DNA of 49,022 nt from Neolecta irregularis DAH-3. Its lineage: Eukaryota > Ascomycota > Neolectomycetes > Neolectales > Neolectaceae. The translations under genes were made by a program, and so were the position numbers. This document shows positions 35,045 through 45,354 of this stretch, in pieces (the stretch's first letter is position 1; every line of letters begins with the position of its first letter). The stretch is from assembly GCA_001929475.1 (NCBI GenBank), contig LXFE01000904.1, positions 1-49,022 of the forward strand. The letters run 5' to 3'. The notes beneath the pieces were generated by a model. It was given only the letters and a program-made list of their open reading frames with translations. It had not been told where the DNA came from and did no database searches.

Positions 35045-35779
35045 ATGTCAAACACAATCACGCATACAGATCCCGACGCGGAAAAGTTTTTCGGTATTGT
35101 CTTCCAACCTCCAAATGTTGACTAAATCAAGGATCGAAGTCAAGAAGAGAAATCGGCAGACTGGCAACATGGAGCGCGTCTTCCGCCAAAACTGGTCATC
35201 CGGTAGATTGTCTGTATGATGATACTACAGACACCTTCTGGCAGTATGCATCTTGTTGAATGGACCTTGAATCAAGATCAGATGGGCCTCAGCCTCATAT
35301 TATTCAAATACTATTCCCGAAGAAAGTATCTATTAATGCAGGTTGCAAGCAATTCCCTGCTTATAGATAGATGATCAGCTTGTATATGGACTACACGCTC
35401 GACGAGTCCTACACGCCATCCAGGATCACAATCAAATCAGGAACCGGCGTGCATGATATACAACAAGTCGTTCAACTGGAATTCGAAGAACCTCAGGGCT
35501 GGACAAATGTCGCTTTAAACGAGTTTGGATCAGGGTATGTGTGTGTTTTTTGTCTTTTAAAGGTCAGGGATGCTCTTGAAACGTATTTGATCCAAGTATG
35601 TATCCTTGGATGCCACCAAAACGGTAAAGACACACATTTGCGGGCTGTTAAAGTATATGCACCATACCGGTATTGTTTATTCTCAAACATGGTTGACTTG
35701 AAGGACAAACATGGGAGAAGGCGAAGATGGAATCGCTTATACAAGTAAAACATTCTTGAGTCATGGCTCAATCCGTTGA
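35045..35779 (+). CDS. APC10: APC/C processivity subunit Apc10/Doc1
   Basis: Apc10 is the DOC-domain subunit that, with the coactivator, binds the D-box of substrates. The 187-residue product has six exons. The DOC jelly roll shows IGRLATWSASSAKTGHPV, YDDTTDTFWQSDGPQPH, PKKVSIN-MISLYMDYTLDESYTPSRITI, EEPQGWTNVAL and CHQNGKDTHLRAVKVYAP. The last exon gives the terminal SHGSIR, so the C-terminal Ile-Arg tail that docks on the TPR subunit Cdc27 is present. One intron is GC-AG (35338-35370), which alone gives family spacing between FPKK and YMDY. The intron at 35535-35567 is in frame and stop-free. The last intron is 35670-35703; missing it would hide the IR tail. Confidence 0.94.
35338..35370 (+). 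other. GC-AG intron in APC10
   Basis: This 33-nt intron begins GCAGGT and ends TATAGATAG. It joins KKVSIN to MISLYMDY. A GT alternative (45 nt, 35326-35370) keeps frame but removes four residues the family normally has. Confidence 0.7.
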
Positions 35780-36054
35780 CTTCATTATAATCTGGATTTA
35801 TTAACATATCTGGATCTCATTTTCAATCTGGATCATCATTCATCGGGGTCTCATTTCTATCCTTTTAATTATCTTTAAATGTCTCTTGCGTTCGAGCTTC
35901 TGTGCCTTCACCAGCTGCTTGGTCAATACGAGACTAGAAGAATACTTGGCCGTTGAGTCCGTCATTGGCATCTTGTGCCTCTGCTGGAATTTAGTGCACA
36001 AAACATGCCCAGAATACATTATTTACAAATTATACAATGTATTGCTTGGAATCA
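35780..36054. other. Convergent intergenic region, APC10 and PSD1
   Basis: This 275-bp tail-to-tail spacer has several ATCTGGAT repeats near 35790-35830 and nothing gene-like. Both terminators should be here. Confidence 0.4.
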
Positions 36055-37497
36055 TCAATCGTTTTCACGTTTTGCATCTCCCAACGATTGTCCAACCAAA
36101 ACTTTCTGCCCGATATGAATATTGAAAGAAAAATCCTGAGGAGCTTCAAAGACTAAAACAATAGTACTTCCAAGACTAAACCCGCCCATTTCCTGGCCTT
36201 TTTTAACGGGATGTCCTCTTAACAGAACACTTGATCCTTCATATGTTGCCTCTGCATAGGTAACGTTCTCTGGTTTCTGTTTAGCCATAGTATTTGTCTT
36301 CAACTCGTGATCAAAGTTGATGCGTATACTGCCTACATTGGTCGCTCCAACTGGCGTCATACTGAAGAATCCGTGTCTCCATCGTCCGAGCAGTACTACA
36401 CGTTCATTCAACACAAAGAGATTTCCAAGCCGTTTAGCCATCCACGGCGAGACACTAAATAATTCACCGGCAAAATGTCTGCGTTTTTCAACGACCCAGT
36501 TTACAGGTGAATGGAAACGATGGTAATCTCCCGGCGCAAGATACACGACGACAAAATACAAGTCGTTTCCTTGTCCTAATTGTGCGGCAGTTTGAAATCC
36601 GACTTCTTTTAGAAGATCAGCAGTCTTTTTCTCGGCGTTTTGTTCTATAAAAGCGTCTTTGTTGGTGACCACAGCATGGCTTTGTTGTTCTTTGTCTTGC
36701 CCGATAAGAGTATCGACAGAATAAGTGATGCCGTTGACTTTGGCGAAATCCTCGTCGTGGGTAAACGATTCTTCATCCAAGAATACAATCTTTTCAGCAG
36801 AGGAGGTTTGATTTGAGCCAAGCAGTGCATCCAAAGAATAACTCAGACCTTTAACTTGCTCCACTTGTCTCTGTTTGATTTTTCCAAAGTGAAGAATTGT
36901 CCCATCCGAAGGAGAGACTAGTAAAGCTCGTTGATCGATTTTGCGAGCATCTGGAGCAAGTGATCTGTAAAAGAAATCGGCGAGATTTTTGTATTTTCCG
37001 AGATTGGGTTCAGCGAGTTCTTGGAGATTGCAGCCGAATATCCAAGCGTAGAGTTTGAATCCAGGGACACGCATCCATACAGGCATATCAATTGCATTAA
37101 TATAACCCCATATTTTAGATATTGACCGTAGGGGAAGAGTGCTGATCACATAGACCTGCAAATGTGAGAATAAGAGTAAAAATATATAGAATGATGCCTG
37201 CCATGGACCATGGACTTTGATTTTCTCATCAATCTTGTTATTCTCCCGATCAAAGGTTTTCTTGAGTTGAATAATCCCGACAACAGCAATACCAAGACCT
37301 ACTGGAATCGAGTACCATTCTACTTTTGTGTCTCTCCACGATTTCCCAAGATTTGCAAAAAAGCTCTTGTTTTGGTGAGTATTTGAAGAGTTATTTTCAG
37401 ATGTCAAAAACCTCTTGCTTAAAGAGTATTTATGAGATGCAGTGCTAAATAGACGGTGGGATGGATTGAGGGGATGAAATTTGAATCTGGAGGACAT
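36055..37497 (-). CDS. PSD1: Mitochondrial phosphatidylserine decarboxylase Psd1
   Basis: Psd1 makes phosphatidylethanolamine at the mitochondrial inner membrane. The 466-residue proenzyme has a presequence (MSSRFKFHPLNPSHRLFST), a membrane helix (YSIPVGLGIAVVGIIQLKK) and then the catalytic domain: STLPLRSISKIWGYIN, DFFYRSLAPDARKID, VSPSDGTILHFG, YLAPGDYHRFHSPVNW and LFVLNERVVLLGRW. Self-cleavage at LGST (in GGFSLGSTIVLVFE, near residue 432) would yield the pyruvoyl alpha chain. An in-frame, stop-free GC-AG intron (37197-37156) lies between HGPWQ and VYVISTLPLR; the family has no insertion there. The gene follows GID4 on the same strand, 103 bp after its stop. Confidence 0.95.
   Translation of the reverse strand: MSSRFKFHPLNPSHRLFSTASHKYSLSKRFLTSENNSSNTHQNKSFFANLGKSWRDTKVEWYSIPVGLGIAVVGIIQLKKTFDRENNKIDEKIKVHGPWQASFYIFLLLFSHLQVYVISTLPLRSISKIWGYINAIDMPVWMRVPGFKLYAWIFGCNLQELAEPNLGKYKNLADFFYRSLAPDARKIDQRALLVSPSDGTILHFGKIKQRQVEQVKGLSYSLDALLGSNQTSSAEKIVFLDEESFTHDEDFAKVNGITYSVDTLIGQDKEQQSHAVVTNKDAFIEQNAEKKTADLLKEVGFQTAAQLGQGNDLYFVVVYLAPGDYHRFHSPVNWVVEKRRHFAGELFSVSPWMAKRLGNLFVLNERVVLLGRWRHGFFSMTPVGATNVGSIRINFDHELKTNTMAKQKPENVTYAEATYEGSSVLLRGHPVKKGQEMGGFSLGSTIVLVFEAPQDFSFNIHIGQKVLVGQSLGDAKREND
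37156..37197 (-). other. GC-AG intron in PSD1, in frame
   Basis: This 42-nt intron begins GCATCATTC and ends ACATTTGCAG. It has no stop codon and if retained would insert fourteen hydrophobic residues into a conserved junction (GPWQ|VYVIS). Confidence 0.75.
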
Positions 37498-37600
37498 GTA
37501 AAAGTGAGGAGGATCACGAATAATTTGAACTCTGATTAGACGCCTAAAACTATCGACAACGATGTCCTCCGCAAACGCCAAATGCAAAAATAAAACAAGA

Positions 37601-38461
37601 CTATCTAAACTCAAACGTATCAAATGTGCGTTTTGGAACATGTTTGAGGGATAATTTCTGGAAACTGGGACTGTGAGAGGAGAAAGAGCAAAGGGACAGT
37701 TACAGTTCGCTGTTTCTGTGATAGTAAATGCCTTCAATTTCAGAGGGTTTTGTATAGCAGATGTAGTAAAAGCCCTGGGGTCAAAACAGAAGACAGAAAG
37801 AGAAAAAGGACCTGGAAACTGGCACCGCTGAGTTGGCCATTGTGATCTGGAATCAGAAATTGTTCTTTCCACCGCTGGAAAATGACACTCGCAGATTGCA
37901 ATTCGTCAATCGTCGACCCGATTTTGGCATTCCGTGGCAGCTGCCGGAATGCTTCAAAGCGGCTCTGCAAGTCAACTCTGAGTAGAAAACACACCAAAAC
38001 AATACCCAGTGGTTAAAGTCTACTGCCTGGTCTGCATCATAGTCTTTAGTGACAAACGACATTGCGTCGCCAATGATATCGCCGGTAAAAAAGGTGGTAA
38101 GCGAAGCAGTTGTCAGGTTCTTTATTTCAAAGTACCCGCAGACAAACCGGCGAGAGAGATCAACATGTTTAATCGTCACCGTCACATCGTACGATACTTT
38201 TCCGCTGACTTGCGATCCGCGAAAGACACTTCCGGCATAAAGTGCGCCTGTTCCAGTCCGGTATTCGCGCAAAGACGAGTCTGCGGATTCAGCAGCAGGA
38301 TGCTTCTCGCAGTCTTGAACAGTACTGGAAAGTCCAAGCGCAGGCGAAAATGGGCGGGTGCGGGTGTGTAAATGTGGATTTTCACGAACTGGCATGGCTG
38401 TAATTGAGGGTGGTTTGACTTGATATGAGCCGTTTTCCTTTCTCTGATCGGTTTCCCTCAT
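37601..38461 (-). CDS. GID4: GID E3 ligase substrate receptor Gid4/Vid24
   Basis: Gid4 recognises N-terminal proline degrons, for example on gluconeogenic enzymes, and docks them on the GID/CTLH ubiquitin ligase. The 249-residue product has four exons. After a variable N-terminus come GTGALYAGSVFRGSQVSGK, YDVTVTIKHVDLSRRFVCGY (barrel strands), LTTFFTGDIIG, DFNHWSRFEAFRQL, VIFQRWKEQFLIPDH, GASFQGFYYICY and the ending SLKHVPKRTFDTFEFR. All are in family order. Introns are 41, 37 and 33 nt. The last splice (GTAACT..CACAG) gives the conserved terminal EFR. It is divergent from RSE1 (194 bp) and directly upstream of PSD1. Confidence 0.94.
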
Positions 38462-38655
38462 CGTCGTGAATCCTTTCCAATCTTTCCAATCTTTCGGATC
38501 TTTGGATATCTGAATCTAATTCGAATCTTTCGGATCTTTATCTTGAATCCATCTCGCCCCTCTTGATTCTAAATCTAAATTCGTAACGGGCACAATTTCA
38601 CCTCCAACATCATTCAATATCATCCATACATCCACATCATCGATATCATTCATAA
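38462..38655. promoter_or_regulatory. Divergent promoter, GID4 and RSE1
   Basis: This 194-bp spacer has a run of short near-repeats (CTTTCCAATCTTT, CTTTCGGATCTTT, twice each, around 38474-38541). The repeats could be slippage products or binding sites. Confidence 0.45.
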
Positions 38656-41600
38656 ATGGCCGCCCGTGGAATCGCACCGTCGCTGTTTTTGTATTCGCTC
38701 ACCCTTTTACCGCCTTCAGCAGCAGTTCAAGCAGTCGTTGGCCAATTTTCCGGGTTAAAACATCAGGAAATCATCGTTGCTCGAGGTTCTTGTCTCGTAA
38801 TTCTGCGTCCGGATACAGCACTCGGAAAAGTCGTTTCAGTTCTATCTCACAATACATTCGGCATTATCAGATCACTCGCGGCATTCAAACTCACCGGATC
38901 CTCAAAAGGCATTTTCCCTCTATTTTTCTGTTCTAACCCAAAGACTTTCTCATCGTCGGCTCAGACTCGGGAAAAATTGTCATTCTCGAATATAAACCAG
39001 ACACAAATATCCTCGTCAAAGTTCATGAGGAAACATTTGGCAAATCTGGCGTTAGACGAGTCGTACCCGGCCAGTACTTTGCTTGCGATCCCAAAGGCCG
39101 TTCAGTCATGATCACCTCGATAGAAAAGAACAAGCTTGTATATGTATTGAACCGAGATGCCGCCGCCAATCTTACTATCAGCTCTCCTCTCGAAGCGCAC
39201 AAATCACATTCAGTTGTTTTTCACATCATCGGATTAGACGTGGGCTACGAAAATCCTATATTTGCAGCTCTCGAGGTGGATTATAGCGAAGTTGACCAAG
39301 ATCCTACCGGAAAAGCCTATCGAGACTTGAAAAAGGTACAAAACCACACCTTCACTATTAACCTCCAGACCCTCACCTACTACGAACTCGATCTCGGTCT
39401 GAACCACGTTGTAAAAAAATGGTCAGATGTTGTTGATAGGAATGCAAACATGCTACTCCAGGTTCCTGGCGGATCAGACGGACCATCGGGCGTTCTGGTG
39501 TGTACTGAAGATTTTATCGTCTATCGACACCAGAACAAAGGCTCTTTTAGGATACCAATACCTCGCAGATTCGGTGTCTATGAAGATCTAGACAAAAAAC
39601 AAATCATCGTCTGCGCAGTCATGCACAAAATGAGAGTATGCATCACTGAAATAGAATAAAATAAACTCACTCAATAGGGTGCTTTCTTCCTCCTCGTCCA
39701 AAATGAATACGGGGATCTCTTCAAAATAACCATCGATTATGACGACAACGGCGTCGAAGCAGTCAAAATCAAGTATTTCGATACCGTACCCGTAGCTACC
39801 AGTCTGTGCATCTTGAAATCAGGATTTCTTTATGTTTCTGCAGAAACAGGAAACCATATGCTTTATCAATTTGAAAAACTCGGAGACGATGACGACGAAA
39901 TCGAGTTTTCTAGTGCAGATTTCGATGAAGAAACCAAACCATACTTTAAACCACGGCCATTAGAGAATCTTCTCGCTGTAGACGAAACAGAAAGCATGAA
40001 TCCCATCATCGATGCAAAGGCATACAAATAACCCTTGATCACAAACCTAATCTTTAGGTTCTTAATCTAACCAACGAAGATGCTCCACAAATCTATGCCC
40101 TTTGTGGTAAAGGACATCGCTCGACATTCAGAATTCTAAGACATGGTCTTGATGTAAACGAACTTGTCGCCTCAGAACTTCCAGGTGTACCTACAGCCGT
40201 CTGGACCACAAAAATCCGCAAATCAGATGAATTCGACTCATACATCATTCTCTCATTCACCAATGGAACATTGATTTTATCCATTGGAGAGACAGTGGAA
40301 GAAGTAACAGATACCGGGTTTCTCTCATCAACGCCTACAATTGCAGTCCAGCAACTCGGCCAAGATGCACTTATTCAGATCCATCCAGGCGGCATCCGGT
40401 ATATCCGCGCAGACGGAAAAATCGTCGACTGGAAAGCTCCAGCTCAAAAAACTATCCAACAAGCTACCACGAATCAAAGACAAGTCGCGATCGCATTGAG
40501 TAGTGGAGAATTAGTGTACTTTGAATTGGACAGCGGAGAATTACAAGAATATCGGGAACGGAAACAGATGACTGGTGCCATCACTGCATTGAGCATTGGC
40601 GAAGTCCCAGAAGGAAGAGCAAGGAATAACTTTATGGTTTGTTGATCCGAGAACGATGTTGATTTTCAGGCTGTTGCGTGTGATGATAGTACTGTTCGAA
40701 TCATTTCTCTAGATCCGTCGAGTACTCTTGATTCTCTTGGCGTACAAGCTCTCAGTGCACCTGCAAGCTCACTCGTAATCATGGCGATGGTCGACGGAAG
40801 TGCAGAACGTGCTGTTAACAATATATATCTTCATATCGGTCTACAAAACGGGGTTTATCTTCGAACACTAGTCGATAGTGTTACTGCTCAACTAACCGAT
40901 ACGCGTCTTCGCTTCCTTGGATCAAAACCTATTCAGCTGTTCAAAGTCAAGGCACAAGGACAAGCTGCCGTTCTGGCGTTATCGTCACGGCCATGGCTAG
41001 GCTACAATTTAAACTCCTCTCTGAAGTTGACGCCTTTATCGTATGACCCGCTTGAATATGGATGGAGTTTCTCAAGCGAACAATGCCCAGAAGGCATGGT
41101 TGGTATTCAAGGCCAGTCATTAAGGTAGTGATACTTTGGAATGGACACTGACTCTAGAATCTTCACGGTCGAAAAATTAAGCGATAATCTTAAACAAGAT
41201 ACAATTTCCCTTTCACATACGCCACGAAGAATGGTCCAGCATCCTCACCAACCTATTTTTTACATTGTCGAATCAGACAATAAGACAATTTCACAATCAG
41301 TGAAAACCCGTCTTCTCGCCTCTAAACAAAACGGAGAAGCATTTGATCTTGCGCCAAAGGACTTTGGTTGGCCACAAGGCGGACCTGGGAGATGGGCATC
41401 GTGTATTCGAATTTTGGATCCTTTACTAAAACAAACTGTCTTGCAAGTCAACTTGGAGGAAGACGAAGCTGCCTTTTCAATCACTGTAACAACATTTAAA
41501 ACTCACGGTGACGATCTTTTCCTTGTTTTTGGAACTGCAAGTAAAGCTATTCTTGCTCCAAAGAGTTTTGCAGCCGCCCATCTTCACGTTTACAGACTGG

Positions 41601-42553
41601 CCCCCGATGGACGACAAATTGAATTTCTGCACAAGGTATTTTTTCTCATTAGACAATTGAATTTCTGACAAGGAGACTGAAGTGGACGATTTACCGACAG
41701 CTCTACTTCCCTTCCAAGGCCGACTTCTCGTGGGAGTAGGTCCATCCCTTCGAATCTATGATATTGGGCAAAAACGACTTTTACGGAAATGTGAACTTCG
41801 AGGTCCATTAACTTCGGTAGTCTCACTTCATACCCAAGGAAATCGAATCGTTATTGGCGACGTTGCAGATTCTGTTCATTTTGCAGTATACAAATACGCT
41901 GAAAACCGACTCGTGATTGTCGCGGATGATGAGGTTAGTCGATATACTTCAGCAACAGCAATGGTTGACTACGAAACTATCGCTGGAGGCGACAAATTTG
42001 GTAATTTCTGGCTTGTAAGATGTCCAGAACAAGCAACTAAAGAAGCCGATGAAGATCCAACGGCATCCCACCTCGTCAATGAGAAGCCATTTTTACACGG
42101 TGCACCATATCGGTTGAAGTCGCTTGCATCCTATTTCATAGGCGATATACCTACTTCAATGACTAAGACCTCCCTTGTTCCTGGTGGTCGAGAAATATTG
42201 TTGTATACAGGATTATCCGGATCAATCGGTATTTTTGTGCCATTTGTCAGTAAAGAAGACGTTGACTTTTTTCAACAATTGGAGATTCACATGAAGAGTG
42301 AGGAGCCTCCTCTTGCTGGTCGAGATCATCTTGCTTATCGAGGGTATTACAATCCTGTAAAAGGTTGTATCGACGGAGACTTGTGCGAGGTATCTGTCTT
42401 GTTTCTTTTCTACTACAGTTTTTCTAATTTTACAAGCGATATGGATTGTTGCCTCATGATAAGCAGCGGTTGATTGCAGGTGAACTCGACCGTACAGTTC
42501 AAGAAGTACAAAAGAAAATTGAAGATATGAGAGTTCGTGGTGTTGCATTTTAA
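38656..42553 (+). CDS. RSE1: Splicing factor SF3b subunit Rse1 (SF3B3/SF3b130)
   Basis: This U2 snRNP SF3b scaffold holds the branch-site machinery. The product is 1210 residues in eight exons forming three beta-propellers of the CPSF_A/DDB1 type. Landmarks: [115 protein letters not shown] and [13 protein letters not shown]. The C-terminus [20 protein letters not shown] is restored by the last splice (47-nt intron). Two introns are GC-AG (38909-38943 and 40020-40057). The others are 33-47 nt GT-AG and the frame is exact. Confidence 0.96.
38909..38943 (+). other. GC-AG intron in RSE1
   Basis: This 35-nt intron begins GCATTTTCC, has the branch-like TTCTAACCC and ends AAAG. It joins GSSK to [11 protein letters not shown]. 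Confidence 0.88.
40020..40057 (+). other. GC-AG intron in RSE1
   Basis: This 38-nt intron begins GCATACAAATAA, contains CCTAATC and ends TTTAG. It joins IIDAK to [12 protein letters not shown]. Reading through meets a stop codon at once. Confidence 0.88.
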
Positions 42554-42655
42554 ACACAGACAAACTAAAAGTAAAATCCCCAAACCTTCCAGCTATGTAA
42601 ACTTATAATACAAAAACCAAAAATTTGGATGGTTTTTTTAGAAAGACAATCAATA

Positions 42656-44674
42656 TTAAAGCAAAGTACCATAAGTCCCGTCTGGCTTCTTCTTTGGACT
42701 TGCAGTGTGACTTGGAATTTTGTCCGTCTTTTGGTGTCTAGAGGATATGTAAGTCTCGAAGGGATGTAGGGTGGATAGATACTTGTATGTGAAACCTAGA
42801 AACGCACTTTTATTCAGTCCGCCCTCGCGATCTGCAAGTCGTTCAAGCGCAGCTTGTTTATCATGGACTTCTTTATACTTTAGCATATCCTCCGGACTTT
42901 CGAAATCGTCAAAATAACCGGCATCGGCTTCGTGCACTAGATCAGGAATGAATGGAGGAATCTAAAGGTCAAACTTCGTGTGATTCGAGAAAATTACCTC
43001 TTTTGTTCGAAGATGTTCCCAATCCAGAGAGGAAAAATATGGATGGTGCCTCAGTTCTTTCATATTCTTTACTCGTTCCTTGGAACTAGCAATCAAACAA
43101 TCACAGTTAATATTGTGTTCAGAGATGCGGGAAAAGTACCATGAAATCATACTCCAAGCATTATCAGTCAACTCGACTTCTGCATTCTCCAAAGTCGGTC
43201 TTCGAAAAACTCTTCTCCAATTCTTCAAATTCGCCCAAGTTTCATCTACAGAAGCCCCCGCGAACGGCGGCCCACCCGCCAGGCTTTCAAACAATATACA
43301 TCCAATACTCCAATAATCGACAGAGTAGTCATATTCGCGTCCTCGGAGGACTTCCGGGGCCATATAATCGGGACTTCCAACAATAGAGTATGCATAATTG
43401 ACATCAGCAGCCCGAAGGGACCGATACAATGTTCTTCGTTCCGCAAATGTTCGTTCCGGAAAAGACATATCTTCGACCTGCTTCAATTTCATCTTCATGC
43501 TTTCTATTCTCTTTGGATTCAAGATTCCCGCACTCAGCCCAAAGTCTGCCAATTTAACATGACCCGTTGAATCGATGAGAAAATTTTCCGGTTTGAGGTC
43601 ACGGTGTATATAACCAAGACGATGAAGATCATCTACTGCTGCAAGCATTTCCGCAGCGTAGAAGCGAGCATAGCTATCAGCCATGTGTGCTGTACTATTC
43701 AACAATGATCGAAAATCTCCACCAGGGACATATTCCTGAATAATTAGTACCGGCGGACATTAACCTATTACCATAGCGAGGTAAATACTAGCTTCATTTT
43801 GAAACGCATATAATAATTTGACCAACCAAGGTGACTTTGCAGCAGTCAAGATATCTCTCTCAGTCAAAACATGTCTGATCTAAAGAAATAAGTATTCATA
43901 TGTCAGGCAAAGATACCTCGTCCATCTTGTAAAGAACCTTCTTACTCATGACCTTTAAGGCACAAATTTCCCTGGTGTCTTTCTTCCTCGCCAAGAAAAC
44001 AGCACCATATCCACCTTGGCCAATCTGCGTCAATGTACAGAAATCACTATGATTCAATTTAACGCGTCGTTTACGAAGAGCAGCGCGTTCTCGGCCGCGA
44101 TAGTCTTTCCAGGCAGCAATCGCGTCAGGCTGTTTCATTCGATCGATATCCTTCTTTGCACGTTTTAATCGTTGATTTCGTTCATTCAAGTACTTAAGCA
44201 AATCGAAATAATAGTCAATAAAGTCTAGACCAGTCAGTATCAGATGATATCGAGACAAGTACATAATTCAGCAACGGTAGCTCGTCTTTTAGCCTCGGGT
44301 TTCGAAATCTTACTCAGTTCATCGAGGCTTAAGCCCTTTGTAGCATGAACGTCTCTCAAAGACGAAGGAGCAGGTTGTTCTGGTGACCGTTTGCCCGTAG
44401 GAATAGCAAAATAGTCATGATCTATGGTCTTGTCCTGCTTCTTTGGTGAAGGGGATGTCCCCTTGAAACGAATTGCCGAAATCCCTGAACTCATACTTTC
44501 CAATGCACTTGCCGTGGATGAAAGAAAGCCGAATTTAGAGGGCGACCCAGGAGTAGACAGTCCACTCGTCTGTTTTGAAATGCGTTTTGTAGGTGAAGAC
44601 GGAGTACAGAAATTCATCGACTGCGAATCCGCATGAGAAAAGAAGGACTCTTCAAACTTTGTAGGACTCGACAT
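42656..44674 (-). CDS. SID2: NDR-family kinase, Sid2/Dbf2 type
   Basis: This mitotic-exit/septation Ser/Thr kinase of 590 residues has seven exons. A Ser/Pro-rich N-terminus (TPSSPTKRISK) leads to the Mob1-binding helix (RRATVAELYFIDYYFDLLKYL). The kinase core shows IGQGGYGAVFLAR, ALKVMSKK, AMEYVPGGD, HRDLKPENF, DFGLS, an NDR-type insert before AYSIVGSPDYMAPEVL, and YDYSVDYWSIGCILFES. The hydrophobic motif is FLGFTY. GQGGYG and the FIDYYFDLL motif place it with Dbf2/Sid2 rather than Cbk1/Orb6. Introns: 38, 37, 36, 54, 36 and 45 nt. The 54-nt and 45-nt introns are stop-free multiples of three. The name follows the fission-yeast ortholog; DBF2 is equally valid. Confidence 0.92.
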
Positions 44675-45354
44675 TTAACGCGTGGTATTTATTTTGGGGT
44701 GGTTAGTCCGGGGATTCCTGATTCAAGCCATATAAACGCCTCACATGCCATTGATCTACGCCAAATATGTACAGTCCGATAAGGATATCCTGGTTAGAAA
44801 TATCGGTAAATAATGAATTATGAACGACACAAATGGAACAATCGTAAAATAGTTTCGACTGTGCGATGTACAATCTACTGATTGTCGGATGCAGCAACTA
44901 ATAATTCCACAGGTGTTGAAGGGAGGAAACAAGTATCGAAAGAAATATTCAACGCTATATTTATTCTCATACTTCAGGCTGTTCTTGTACATGAAATAGA
45001 TCTGCGGTAGGCCAGTCAACCACTTATATCTCAAGCATCGGATCAGGATAAACCGCTGTAGATCTTTTCGCCCTTTGAACCAATTTCCAAACCTTTTAAA
45101 ACATTGTTTTGCATGTAGTTTGCCCATTTGTATCTCGATTCATAGAATTGAACTCGCCATGGAGTCACCTGCTGACTTGCTTGCAATAGCGTCGTCGCAT
45201 CATTCAAAATTTAAACATACATTAATACACAGATTAATTCACAATATGATTTCGGCATGTAACTCGAGCAAGTCCAAATGTATAAAAGATAGAATCTCTA
45301 TCGTGGGCTGTAGTGGCAATACACCATGACTCATTCTCCAAACCAACTAGTGCT
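44675..45354. promoter_or_regulatory. Divergent intergenic region, SID2 and LEU2-LEU1 fusion
   Basis: At 680 bp this is the longest gene-free stretch. Open frames on both strands here show no recognisable protein. I found no canonical Leu3 site (CCGG-N4-CCGG). The A+T-rich part near 45200-45300 is a plausible core promoter for the fusion gene, but no element stands out. Confidence 0.4.

Noticed and set aside
37601-37850. N-terminal extension of PSD1 reading to 37872
   Set aside because: That open stretch is the overlapping last exons of GID4 in another frame; PSD1 starts at 37497 with a good presequence.
44675-45354. Small frames on both strands upstream of the fusion gene
   Set aside because: None resembles a protein or has paired splice sites; left as intergenic.
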